NCBI GenBank assembly: GCA_028554645.1
Contig: JAQOOI010000069.1
Span: 124,001-188,000 of the forward strand
Length of the DNA: 64,000 bases
From: Omphalotus guepiniiformis
Lineage: Eukaryota > Basidiomycota > Agaricomycetes > Agaricales > Omphalotaceae
Direction: 5' to 3'
The position numbers and the translations under genes were made by a program. This document shows, piece by piece, positions 8,728 to 18,578 of the stretch. The notes under the pieces were generated by a model that saw only the letters and a program-made list of their open reading frames with translations, made no database searches and was not told the DNA's origin. The number at the start of each line of letters is the position of its first letter. Positions within the stretch are counted from its first letter, which is position 1.

Positions 8728-10220
8728 TAATAGCAGCGTAATGAGCACTCTAAGACGTAGGAACTCGTCTAAACTCAAAGGTTGCCTTGTAAAAGCGAGT
8801 GTAGTCTGGCGTTGGCAAAGATTCCGCACGCAGAAAACTGACTAAAGTCGAGCTAGACTGTTGGAAAGACTAACTGAACTGTAAGATCACCGTCTAGACC
8901 CTTCGACGAGTACCAGAAACAGCAAACAGACAGACACAGACAGACAGACACAGACAGACAGACACAGACAGACAGACAGACAGACAGACAGTTCAAACAC
9001 AACAGATGTTCAGATATTTAGCACTCTATTAAAGCACTGCAATTCCTAATAGTCCGCCTCTACCAGCTCGAAGAACCGGGGCCTGACGTTCACAATCAAG
9101 AGGCCTTCTGCGATTTAACGCTCTAGAAGATACGTAAAGTTCTCCAATTTGGCGGGCAGTCGTAACCTGGGGCGCTCGACCCTATACATGACAGTATATG
9201 TACTCTACTGCTTGTAAGTATTTCATAAATAGATAGAAAACTGAGTGGAGTAATTAAAAGGAACAGAGGGATAACATCGAGTATAAAATGGATATAAACA
9301 GAAACAATATGACTGAGTTGGGTAAGTAGGCACGTCTAGAGGGTAATTATGTGCAGTTCTTGGGTATATATGTGTAAGTATTATGTTTTAGTGATGTTTT
9401 TGGTACATCTAGACCCTTCTTATCATGCGCTCGAGCCATTCTAAACGAACTACTCCTATGCATTTCGTTATTATTCATCTTCGTAACTGTTTTACAGTGT
9501 ACTTATAGGGGCGCCGAGGGCAGTTTCTAGTCATTTATCCCGTCGGGCTTCCGTATTTTCTCCTATTTCGACATCTAGACCCCATAGCACCTCGTAGATA
9601 TACCAATATCCAGCGCTCGAAGGTCAATTCTGTCATTACTTTACTAATAAGTTATTATACAGTCATCGAGACTGATCATTTTCATAGCTTTGACCATCTA
9701 GTATCTCGGAACGGAATCGTCGATCATATATTTCCGATCATAAAGCGTTATCTCCAGTATATCATCAATCTGCAGGTTCTAGGAGGTCGGCTAAGTTCGA
9801 ACAAACCATTTTGATGGCTCGGCGATACCTCTAGCTTTGTCCTTTCGACATTATCGAGGCTCATGAGGCTATTACGCCTGTGTGTGTGTAGTTTCTTCCT
9901 TCCTAAGTCCCGTGGATTACACAGATACTTAAATAGCGACTTCCAGACGAAGGGCTCTTTGCCAGGCAGGGTGGGTCTGACCATACTGTACAGTCTCGCA
10001 GCAGGTAGTTACTTCGCCGAAGGTCTAGAGGCATATCAGCCATAAGGTCTTGATGCATACTCGTACATCGTAGTCCTTTCACTTCGAGCCTTTAACTATT
10101 CGTGTTCTATGTTTTAGCTAGCACTATGGGACATAGTCTAGCCCTTTATTCCCATCATATTCACAGTAGAAATCGTTTAATTTCAGGTATTTCAGGTGTG
10201 TATGCGTTTTCAGCGCAACA
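8728..10220 (-). repeat. 5' LTR of element 1 (1,493 bp)
   Basis: Matches the sequence at 24,739-26,243 in inverted orientation from end to end apart from scattered substitutions and a different TCTG microsatellite length. In element orientation it starts TGTTGCGCTG and ends CTGCTATTA, i.e. TG...TA rather than TG...CA. The outer end (10,220) is fixed by divergence of flanking DNA after GCAACA; the inner end by the adjoining primer-binding site. It contains a (TCTG)n/(CAGA)n microsatellite at about 8,926-8,993. Small open frames inside it (for example 9,748-9,984) are shared by the solo copy only because the LTR is shared. Confidence 0.85.
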
Positions 10221-11518
10221 CCGCTGTAAACTTCTAAGTAGGCGAGAATCTGAAACATCCGGGTGGCCGTCACTGCGATTAAACCATTTCCGAATTACAT
10301 CTGATGGTTTGGTCTCTATCTAGATTCATGTTCCGGGACCAAATTGAGCCAAGATCTCATTTTTTCATTCTCGTAAGACTTGTTGAATCCTGACTTGTTG
10401 AATCCTGACATCGAGACATGCCCGCCTGACATATATGAGAAAATGCATCAGGCAGAGGCCTAACAACCCACTGCCACTCCTTCTCGGACATAAGTCATAT
10501 CCACCCTCATGCGCAGAGACGGTTACATTGCACGTTACGGCGAGGTCGCGAGGGTCTATGATGGGGACAAAAAGGCAATGGCAGACGCCATTGAACGTGA
10601 CATCCGCGAATTCCTGCGTAGAATCACTCCTCGTCCCGCTGCTCGTGGCCGTCTCATGCTGGATACCGGCGAGCAAAACATCAGTAATATCGGCCGCTGG
10701 TATAAAGAGGTGAATAGTCTAATTTTTCTGTATCGTTGTTCTGTGTGCCACAGTGTCCTGATATCGTTTTAGGTATTAGTTGAAGGGCCCAGGACCTTTT
10801 GGGTGGATCGGTCCTACATAACTGATGTGAACCTGCGTCAAAGCTGTCCCGACCTCTTTCAAGGCGGCAGGCTTGCAGACCTACTCAGGTACCGGGCGTC
10901 TCTCAATCGACCTGCTTCCAGCGAAGATCCTATCACCGGTCCTGTTCGGTCCACCAGATCTCGAACTGGCGCTGCACATCCCTATCGCAGTCCACGCAGT
11001 CCACGCACCCCGCGCAGAACAGCGTCAGCTACTAACAGCTCATCCCCAGCTGTGACTTCATCTCCAGTCACGTTGTCATCAATGGCGCCAAGCCCCCAGC
11101 AGCATCATGGTGCTACTGCATCAGGTAGCAGCAGCACCATAGTGCCATCGTCACCCCTCTGGACAACACCTAGTAGCAGTGCCGATTCTGATCTGAACAT
11201 CGCGCGTGGTAAAGTCACACTCCATTTCTGGCTTCGTGTGAGTACTCGCCCTCTACTGCATGCCTCAATCTGAAGACAATTTCGCAGAACGGCGAACCCG
11301 CCACGCGCGTCGTAGTGACCACACTTGGCTCACGAGTCTCTCTCGACTCCTGTAAGATTTTGCTTGCCCTCCGAGGTGTAGAGCATCCCGATCGGTTTGA
11401 AGCCATTACAAAGCATACTCTCCGGTGGAAACTCGTAACGTGGGCCACAGACTTAAAAGCTGATCCAGGGGACGTTTTGCTCTATCGGAAAGTCGGCGTT
11501 AAGCACACGCCAGGCGTG

Positions 11519-11970
11519 TGTCAGCGACTCGAGTTATCAAACTCAAATAACCAAACACAATGATCTTAGTTTCACACGAGTAAGAGAAAAGCAGAAAGTG
11601 GAATTGAGAAAAGAGACGATACAAGGAAGTATGCTAAGTACAAGTCTAAACTCGAGGAGTTATTGACAAGATCGAAGCTAAAGAAATATCTACCTAAGCG
11701 GGCTTATTATATACGTAAATAAAACCCTAAACCCTGGGCTATAACCCTTGACTAATCCACCGTGTGTCTACCATGAGTTCGATCGCCTCAAGTACTTCAT
11801 TAATGATCGTGATCGCCTTGAGGCCTACATGCTTGATCTCGATCATCATGCTACATATGTATGTATTTAATATAACCCTAGATCTATAACTTACGATGTT
11901 ATCTACTGATAATAAAAGTGTCTATATGTACAAACAATGAGATAAGATGAAAAAGAAAATGTTCGTAACA
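11519..11970 (-). repeat. 3' LTR of element 2
   Basis: 452 bp, TG...CA ends, same length as the partner at 18579-19030 with six substitutions and no indels. Left flank GCGTG is the target duplication. It contributes the stop codon that now ends gene A. Confidence 0.93.
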
Positions 11971-11986
11971 TGACCCCCTCCTTAGG
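11971..11986 (-). other. polypurine tract of element 2
   Basis: Minus strand reads AGGAGGGGGTCA directly before the 3' LTR, the expected place and composition for the plus-strand primer. It lies beside and overlaps the pol stop region. Confidence 0.7.
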
Positions 11987-14900
11987 GACGATGTCCCCAT
12001 CGTCCTAACTTTACTGCTAATGCTTCTGTCGGCATCTTCTTCGTTTCTACTACTTCCGTACATGCTTCAGGGATAGGTCGTAACAATGATGTTGGGAATA
12101 AGGAAATTGGGACCTCAATCTTTCTTAACTGAGGTGGTCGTGGTTTAGTGGGGAATTTTTTATGGAACTCTTCGATTGCTTCTTTTGTGTTTGCAAGGTT
12201 TGCTAATGGTTCCCATGTTTGTTCGTGCCGTGAGTATCCCTTCCATTGGACTTTGTATCTGAATCTCCCTCCCCTATATTTCCCTGAATCTACTATTTCT
12301 TCCACTTCGAACTCTGGTTCTTCTCCTTCTATCACTGGTGGCGGATTATCATTCTTAGGCTGCTCGGGGAATTCAGGCGGATGATAGGGTGACAGTAAAA
12401 CTTCGTTAAAGACTGGATGTATTCTCTTCCAAGTCTTCGGAATCTTTAGCTGGTATGACGTCGCTCCAATTTTCTTTACAACTTCGAAAGGACCAAATCG
12501 TTTATCATCCAACTTCTTCATTGGTCGATCAGAAGTCAGATTTGTCGCTTCAAGCCATACTTTGTCATTAGGCTTGTATTCGACTGATGGTTTCCTTTTC
12601 TTGTCGTAATACCGAGTCATGTCTTCCTTTGCCTTTTTGAGTGCTGCTCCTACTTCGTTCCTGATCTTGACCATCTTATCGGCAAATTCCTGTGCTGTGG
12701 GGTTTGCCGACGGAGTTTTTGGAGCTGTTCCCTTATACGGATGTCGTCCCATATCTGCATAGAACGGAGTGACACCCGTCGCTGAGTGTATTCTGTCATT
12801 CAACACAAACTCTGCTGTCGGTAACCATTCATGCCAGTCGTTCTGATGTTGATTGATGAATAACCGGAGATAATGTTCAATCTCTTGGTTCATCCGTTCT
12901 GTCTGTCCATTCGTCTGTGGGTGATATGCCGTTGTGAAACTCCCCTGAATGCCTAATAACCGGTATAGTTCCTTCATGAATCGGGAATGATATTGAGGTC
13001 CCCGATCATGAATAATCTTTCTCGGTAATCCATGTATAGGAAAGATTTTGTCCCTATAGATTCTGGCCATTCCTTCAGACGTTAACGACATGTGTGTGGG
13101 TACCAAACGTGTTCGTTTGGTGAAATGGTCCACAGTCACACTTATGGCATTAAAACCTCCAGCTTCCGGTAGTTCTCCAATCAGATCTGTTCCTATGACT
13201 TCCCAGGGACCTTGTGGAACATTGTTTGTGACTAGTGTTCCCGTTGGTTTGGTTCGATGAATCTTAGTGGCCTGACACTTTTCACACCCTTTAACGTATT
13301 TCCGTACATCCTGAGTGATTCCCAGCCACCAATAGTTTCTCGTCACCAATTCCATTGTTTTGAACTGCCCTGGATGTCCCGTCAGAACGGTATCATGATG
13401 TAGTCTGATGATCTTTCCCCGTAACCTATTATCAATAGGTACGTAAATCCTATCCTGCCACGTCACAATTCCTTCCTCTGACTCGACCCAATCCTTCTCT
13501 TTTCCTTCTAAAGCCTTATTCACTAGATTATCCCGTACTTTGGACTTTTTCTTGATAAGATCTAAGATCTCGTCCTCGGGCATCTCTAGTCTGTTGATCG
13601 AAAAAAGTTCCGGCTTTAAAAGTACCACATCCTCATTGTCTTTCTCCCCCGTCTCATCATTGGCCATCCTGGACAATGCATCTGGCTTTCCCATTGACTT
13701 TCCGGGTTTATGGATCAATGTAAAGTCGTATTCGGATAATTCAGTGATCCATCGGGCTTGTCGGCGATTCAATTTCTGAGGCTTTTTGAAATACTGAAGA
13801 TTTTGATGATCTGTATAGATCTCAAATGACTCTTCCGCACCCATCAGATACTGTCTCCAATCCGCTAAGGAATCCATAATGGCCATCATTTCCTTATCAT
13901 AGATCTCATAATTACGTTCTGTTTCATTTAGAGATCTAGATCTGAATGCAATAGGCCACCATTTTCCATCTATCTTTTGCGATAAGACAGCTCCGTTCGC
14001 ATAATCTGATGAATCTGCCTCGACTCTGAATTGTCCATGATCACGGGGTATGGTTAGAACTACTTCTTTGGCAATTCTACTTTTGAGTTCTTCGAATGCC
14101 TGCTGTTGTTGTTCTGTCCATTCCCACTTTGAATTCCCAGTCAGTGATGACAATGGTTTCGCCACTTGACTAAATCCTCGGATAAATCGTCGGTAGAAGT
14201 TGCAGAAACCCAAGAAGGACTGTACTTCCTTCTTGTTTCCTGGTATTTTCCATTCTTTTACCGCTTTGACTTTCTTTGGATCCATCTGCACTTGTCCATT
14301 TCCTACAAACACTCCAAGGTACTCAACATTACTGGTCTCGAATTCGCACTTTTCAGGTCTAAGATACAACTTGTGTTGTCGTAATATATCTAACACCTGT
14401 TTTACAATTGACTCGTGCTCTTCGATTGTATTTGTGAAAACCAAGATATCGTCTAAGTACACCATGACGTGACCTTCGTTGATCAAATCCCTTAAGATAT
14501 GATTCATAAACGCTTGGAAGGTCGCCGGAGAATTTGTAAGACCAAAGAACATAACCGTTGGTTCAAAGAGCCCCCGATTAGTCCTAAATGCCGCCTTCCA
14601 CTCATCACCTTCTTTGATCCGGATATTATTGTATCCCCATCGAACATCCATTTTCGAAAATACTTTCAAATCCTTCAGTTTATCAATGAGTTCTTGAATG
14701 AGCGGTAACGGGTATTTGTTCTTTATCGTTGCTTCATTCAATTTTTGATAATCTTGGACAGGTCGAAGTTTCCCATCTTTCTTTGCCACAAAGAAGAATG
14801 GTGAGGCCATCGGTGACTTTGATGGTCTAATTCGTCCAGATTTCAGATTTTCCTTAATGAACTCATCTAAAACTTTCTGTTCCGAAGGATTTAATGGATA

Positions 14901-15722
14901 AACCTTGCAATCTACTGGCGTAAAGTCTGGCTTCAGTTCAATTGCATGGTCCCAGGGTCTTCGTTCGGGTAAATTTTGGAAATCGGCTTCATCAAAAACA
15001 TCCTTGTACTCATTGACGTACTTGTCTGCTTTTGACTCAGTCTTTTTGCCTTTTCCAAAGTTCATACTCCGAAGATATCCGTCCCAATTCAGGTAAAACG
15101 ACTGATCCCCTTCTTCCAGTTCTCGGACTTCAGCATCGGATTCAGGTTTTAGGTAATACGGTATGTAACCACACTTCTTAGGACATCGATCAAACTTTAA
15201 GGTTGAGTCATTCCAATCTATATTGGGGTTATGACGTCTTAACCAATCGAGTCCTAGGAATATGTCTGTTTTGCCTAAATTTGTAACAGCAAGTTCAATG
15301 CGTTCCGCATGATCTCCCATTACCAATCTGACTTCTATGAATCCTTCAATTGAACCGTCCTCGTTTAAGGTACCATCAGCATTGTATACCGGCATCTTTA
15401 CTGGTAATCTCTTAACAGTTAAGCCATGTCGCTCTACGAATTCTTTATTGACGCAAGAACCCATTGCTCCACTGTCAAGTAATGCCGATGTTTCTATCTG
15501 CTTGCCACTTTCGATGTCATCGATTGTAACAGACAGCTTGAGATCTCTGCCTTTAGTACCTTTTACGAACCGCAAGTTTTTCTTGAGTGACTTTACGGCT
15601 GTGACGGCTTCGCTAATGTCCAATGACCGGATCTGGGCAACCGTTGATACGACCGCGGGAATACCACTACCATTTTCGGCCTCGCAGGATTGATCACTCC
15701 AGTACAAACCTACTAAGTACAC
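11982..15722 (-). CDS. chromovirus pol: protease, RT, RNase H, integrase, chromodomain (element 2)
   Basis: The frame is open from a TAG at 15734-15732 to the stop at 11982; about 1,246 residues. The first codon listed is GTG and no ATG occurs before the protease, so it must be reached by frameshift, splicing or read-through. Domains in order: aspartic protease (LLDSGAMGS); RT with YLDD; RNase H with EADSSDYANGAV and YTDHQNLQYF; integrase HHCC module (HPGQFKTMELV ... CEKCQ); catalytic core with Asp in IGTDLIGE, Asp in IHDRGPQY and Glu in NGQTERMNQE; GPF motif (KRFGPFEVVKK); then a chromodomain (EEIVDSGKYRGGRFRYKVQW and the following KGYS...QTWEP) with aromatic cage residues. All catalytic residues are present. 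The chromodomain is known in this group to steer integration to heterochromatin. Confidence 0.93.
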   Translation of the reverse strand: MYLVGLYWSDQSCEAENGSGIPAVVSTVAQIRSLDISEAVTAVKSLKKNLRFVKGTKGRDLKLSVTIDDIESGKQIETSALLDSGAMGSCVNKEFVERHGLTVKRLPVKMPVYNADGTLNEDGSIEGFIEVRLVMGDHAERIELAVTNLGKTDIFLGLDWLRRHNPNIDWNDSTLKFDRCPKKCGYIPYYLKPESDAEVRELEEGDQSFYLNWDGYLRSMNFGKGKKTESKADKYVNEYKDVFDEADFQNLPERRPWDHAIELKPDFTPVDCKVYPLNPSEQKVLDEFIKENLKSGRIRPSKSPMASPFFFVAKKDGKLRPVQDYQKLNEATIKNKYPLPLIQELIDKLKDLKVFSKMDVRWGYNNIRIKEGDEWKAAFRTNRGLFEPTVMFFGLTNSPATFQAFMNHILRDLINEGHVMVYLDDILVFTNTIEEHESIVKQVLDILRQHKLYLRPEKCEFETSNVEYLGVFVGNGQVQMDPKKVKAVKEWKIPGNKKEVQSFLGFCNFYRRFIRGFSQVAKPLSSLTGNSKWEWTEQQQQAFEELKSRIAKEVVLTIPRDHGQFRVEADSSDYANGAVLSQKIDGKWWPIAFRSRSLNETERNYEIYDKEMMAIMDSLADWRQYLMGAEESFEIYTDHQNLQYFKKPQKLNRRQARWITELSEYDFTLIHKPGKSMGKPDALSRMANDETGEKDNEDVVLLKPELFSINRLEMPEDEILDLIKKKSKVRDNLVNKALEGKEKDWVESEEGIVTWQDRIYVPIDNRLRGKIIRLHHDTVLTGHPGQFKTMELVTRNYWWLGITQDVRKYVKGCEKCQATKIHRTKPTGTLVTNNVPQGPWEVIGTDLIGELPEAGGFNAISVTVDHFTKRTRLVPTHMSLTSEGMARIYRDKIFPIHGLPRKIIHDRGPQYHSRFMKELYRLLGIQGSFTTAYHPQTNGQTERMNQEIEHYLRLFINQHQNDWHEWLPTAEFVLNDRIHSATGVTPFYADMGRHPYKGTAPKTPSANPTAQEFADKMVKIRNEVGAALKKAKEDMTRYYDKKRKPSVEYKPNDKVWLEATNLTSDRPMKKLDDKRFGPFEVVKKIGATSYQLKIPKTWKRIHPVFNEVLLSPYHPPEFPEQPKNDNPPPVIEGEEPEFEVEEIVDSGKYRGGRFRYKVQWKGYSRHEQTWEPLANLANTKEAIEEFHKKFPTKPRPPQLRKIEVPISLFPTSLLRPIPEACTEVVETKKMPTEALAVKLGRWGHRP

Positions 15723-15734
15723 TGTATAGCCCTA

Positions 15735-16947
15735 AGTTCCGCAGTGTATTACGCACATTCAACCACTAGTATATGTGTACAAAGGTGTGCAAGACTGTAG
15801 AACGGCACTAAATGGGTCTTCTCAGTGTAGGTATTACCTAAGTATGCACTCAAGTAAAGCGTCGCGGCACTTGTTCTAAGGTCCGACGTGTATAACTTGA
15901 TGGCCCCAATACTGTATAAACCAACGCGTAGGTAACGAAGTACCGCGGCACTACTCAGAAGGCCAGACTTAGAAACCAGGTAGCAGTAGCTCCGTGCACT
16001 AGTCATATCTAATGACCATGGTTGAGCCACAGAAGGGTCTAGACGTACGATGTAACACGAAGTACTTCCGACGACGCGGAAGTAAAACACGTAAGGAGAC
16101 ACAGTGTTAGTGAATTACCGCAATACTTTCTAAAAGCGGCAAGATTATAACCCGATATAGGATACCCGGTTACCGCGTACTTTACTTCATCCCTACCTTA
16201 CGCGGTGCACCATATGCACCATATATCTCATAACTGTCAAGTATCGCGACATTTGTTTGTACTATGTAAATAGAAATACTGTATATAAGAAATAGAACCT
16301 GGGCAAGGAAGGACAGGTTCCCGAGCCCCCCATAGAGCTAATAGCATTTGTGTGTGGAAAAGCTTAAGTCCCTCTGAGTGATTAGAAGTTTTAAAGTTTA
16401 ACCGTCGCGTTAGTTCATAAGTCAGTGTGCCTAAGTGTTTACAAGCGGGGTTGTCTGGTACCGCGGAGCCTGTGTGTGTAGTGTGAATAAGAGTGGATCG
16501 TCTGGTCACTCGTTGAACTCGTCGTCTGGCAGTTCTGAAATACTCCTATACCCAACTCCACTAAAGTGAGAAGTCGTCTGGCATCTCCCAACAATCGTCT
16601 GGTTGTTGTATCGTTTGTAGTCACTGGTCGCGGTGATTTGTTAAAGTTACGCGTTAGTTCGTTTGAGTGGTGTGTAGCATAGAGTTATCTGTGCCGCGTC
16701 GGTTTTGACTGTGTCTCCGAGCTCCTCTTACAACAACCTTATTCGCTTCACAGCGTTTGTTAGTCCCCCAAACCCCACGAACTTAAAAGTCTTTGTGTGT
16801 TGTGTGTGTGTTTTGAGTGCTTGATAGATTCATTCGAGTTAGTTAGCACTTCTTCTCATTCATACCCCATACCAAGCACATCACCGTTTCTTCCGATGCT
16901 TCCCTGGCCCGACAGGTTGGCATCCATGCTCTCAAAATTCCCACCGC
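15735..16947. other. non-coding stretch between gag and pol of element 2
   Basis: About 1.2 kb with no supportable reading frame in either direction, lying where a continuous gag-pol would be expected. It contains four exact TCGTCTGG octamers at 16498, 16522, 16574 and 16595 (and a variant near 16451), and a spaced direct repeat TTAAAGTT...CGCGTTAGTTC at about 16,392-16,416 and 16,641-16,660. It could be a nested insertion or a long intron; I found neither terminal repeats nor a phase-compatible splice pair. Confidence 0.5.
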
Positions 16948-17172
16948 TCATTCTGACTCATCCTCCCTTACTCTCTGCGCTATCCATTCTGGTGAATTCG
17001 GCGGATAACGTTCTCTCACAGGTTTTGAATCGGTCTTTGTAGATACTGACACAAATTTATTCTCAGGATGATTAAATACAAAGTGAAAATTGCTATCTTT
17101 GTGATCTACACTAGACTGTTCCGATTTCGACTCAGAAGGACCTGTATTCACTTCTGAGCTTTGACAAAACCC
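16948..17172 (-). CDS. frameshifted C-terminal extension of gag (element 2)
   Basis: A -1 shift at 17172-17166 continues gag for about 72 residues (beginning CQSSEVNTGPSES) to TGA 16950-16948. The composition (Ser/Glu/Lys then RERYPPNSPEWIAQ) reads like coding sequence of the linker that normally leads to protease, but the frame ends before the 1.2 kb non-coding stretch. Confidence 0.5.
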   Translation of the reverse strand, partial: GFCQSSEVNTGPSESKSEQSSVDHKDSNFHFVFNHPENKFVSVSTKTDSKPVRERYPPNSPEWIAQRVREDESE

Positions 17173-18041
17173 GTGTCCGATTTCAACCAGTTTAAGAACC
17201 AGCTCGGCGGCTGTTCTTCTTTCTTCTCTTCTTCCTGCATGTTCACCTGCCTCACTCTCTGACCCCGCTTCGCTGGACAATCCCGCGAGATATGCCCCCT
17301 CTGTCCGCAATTGAAACACTGCCCATTCCTTCGAGCTGCGTCAATGTCCATGGGTTTACCTGTACCCCCAAAGGTTGTTCCTGTGGCGTCTCTCCGATCA
17401 CCACTTCCTGCTGCATTTTGCGGACTTTCTCTTCTTGGCGTAAACGCCGGTCGGTTCTGATTCTGATTCTTGCGCCATTCCTGACGTCTTCTCCATAGTT
17501 GATCAATCTTGATCACTACGTCCTTCCATTCATCGTACACTTTGGGCAACTCGTCCCTCGTGTAGATGGCATCAATAGTTTTCTCGTTAATGCCCTTCTC
17601 GATGAGCCGCACCACATACAGGTCATCCTTCTTGTAATCCGCCTCTGTCAACAGTATCTCCAACTCCTGGAAATACTCCTCTGCCGTCCCTGCTCCCTGT
17701 TTCAACAACTCCACCTTCTCCTGCGCTGTCCTCTGCAGACCAGAATCTAGGAACGCCTTGTTCAAGGCTTGCTTGAAATGCGCCCAGTCCTTCTGCCATT
17801 TCTCGTTGTCTTGGTCAAAATGGGTATTATAGTAATTATTGACCCATCCGTCTACAAGCTTCCCATTCATGAAAGAGATCGCAACATCAATCCTTTCATC
17901 GTCGGTTGTGATACCGTTTTTCTTATCACGGATATATGTGAAGAGTCTTCGACGCCAATTCTTGAATTCGGATTTGACACCGGTGAAGTTATCGGGTTTG
18001 TTGAGGAGTGACTTTCCTCGCGAAGTTTCGATTTCAGACAT
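17148..18041 (-). CDS. chromovirus gag (element 2)
   Basis: 297 residues from ATG 18041-18039 to TGA 17150-17148. Residues about 15-190 match the retrotransposon Gag capsid fold (FKNWRRRLFTYI, DWAHFKQALNKAF, AEEYFQELE). A single CCHC knuckle CFNCGQRGHISRDC lies near residue 240. The leader between the primer-binding site and this ATG is about 520 nt. The last codons include a G GGT TTT heptamer, so some ribosomes should shift to the -1 frame. Confidence 0.9.
   Translation of the reverse strand: MSEIETSRGKSLLNKPDNFTGVKSEFKNWRRRLFTYIRDKKNGITTDDERIDVAISFMNGKLVDGWVNNYYNTHFDQDNEKWQKDWAHFKQALNKAFLDSGLQRTAQEKVELLKQGAGTAEEYFQELEILLTEADYKKDDLYVVRLIEKGINEKTIDAIYTRDELPKVYDEWKDVVIKIDQLWRRRQEWRKNQNQNRPAFTPRRESPQNAAGSGDRRDATGTTFGGTGKPMDIDAARRNGQCFNCGQRGHISRDCPAKRGQRVRQVNMQEEEKKEEQPPSWFLNWLKSDTGFVKAQK
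17166..17172 (-). promoter_or_regulatory. canonical -1 frameshift heptamer G GGT TTT at the end of gag (element 2)
   Basis: Gag reads ACG GGT TTT GTC, so G GGT TTT is in zero-frame phase X XXY YYZ, 16 nt before the gag stop. The overlapping open frame is the -1 frame. Confidence 0.7.
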
Positions 18042-18563
18042 TCTGATAGGAGTATGAGGTCGGGTAGAATAGGGAGATGATGCAAGAGATTTGTATGAAG
18101 GTGTGACAGGTGATGGGATAGTGGTTTCTTCGAAGAGACTGCTAAAGTTCCCCCAAGATTCCGTAATGGTAGAGTTTACTTCGGTCCGTCAGTAACCTCA
18201 CGAAGAGATTTCGGGACCTTTTCTGCCTCTAATAAACGAGTTCCTAAATCCGTGCTCACTTGCTGAGTAAACCTGGGCGTGCCTTTCTAGGAGTGCACCT
18301 CGTTCCCCAAGCGCAAAGTCCCTTCCCCGAAGGTCAGTTATCAGACGATGCTTTCTGCTGCCAGTACAGAGTCGGACTCAACGTTACTCTTTTGTACTAT
18401 AGGCGCAATTACTCTATTAGAGCACAGATTCCTAATTCGGACGGAAACCCGAATATCAAAGGGAGAAAAATGAAGTAAGTGTGTGAAGGTGAAGAGAAAC
18501 TTACTTGCTACTGAAATAGCAACAAGAAGGCAAACTTGAATTGTGTTGGTCGGGTGAGTTGTG
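18042..18563. other. 5' leader of element 2
   Basis: About 520 nt between the primer-binding site and the gag ATG. No supportable coding frame; expected to hold packaging and translation signals that cannot be read by eye. Confidence 0.5.
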
Positions 18564-18577
18564 TTAGCTTCGATCTT
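18564..18577 (-). other. self-priming-type primer-binding site of element 2
   Basis: One nucleotide inside the 5' LTR the minus strand reads AAGATCGAAGCTAA. It lacks the TGG that pairs with a tRNA CCA end, but is a perfect 14-nt complement of minus-strand TTAGCTTCGATCTT at 18741-18728 within the LTR. This matches the arrangement of Tf1/sushi elements, where the 5' end of the element's own RNA primes reverse transcription. Confidence 0.7.
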
Positions 18578-18578
18578 A

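Larger units (their letters stand above)
1..10220 (-). mobile_element. Gypsy LTR retrotransposon, element 1 (3' LTR not in window)
   Basis: Read on the minus strand the order is 5' LTR (10220-8728), primer-binding site, gag, protease, then pol with reverse transcriptase, RNase H and integrase. RT-RH-IN order places it in the Ty3/Gypsy superfamily. No second copy of the 1.49 kb LTR occurs below 1,329, so the 3' LTR is off the window or lost; the left boundary given here is therefore the window edge. No chromodomain is seen at the pol C-terminus. The gag, protease and pol frames are long and unbroken, so the copy looks recent. A solo LTR of the same family lies at 24,739-26,243. Confidence 0.85.

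Noticed and set aside
8926..8993. CRISPR-like regular repeats (CAGACAGACA)
   Set aside because: A simple tetranucleotide microsatellite within an LTR of a eukaryotic element, no spacers.
9748..9984. 78-codon frame inside the element 1 LTR, also present in the solo LTR at 24,975-25,211
   Set aside because: The two copies agree because the whole LTR is shared; no start context, domain or splice pattern supports a protein.
11720..11750. CCCTAAACCCT in the element 2 LTR resembles telomere repeat units
   Set aside because: Only two irregular units, present in both LTRs as part of the element; no array.
15725..16971. 1.25 kb intron joining gag extension to pol in element 2 (GTAAGG donor at 16,971, TACAG acceptor at 15,722)
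   Set aside because: The donor and the acceptors I tried do not give matching reading phase, and the size is far from the 50-75 nt introns elsewhere.
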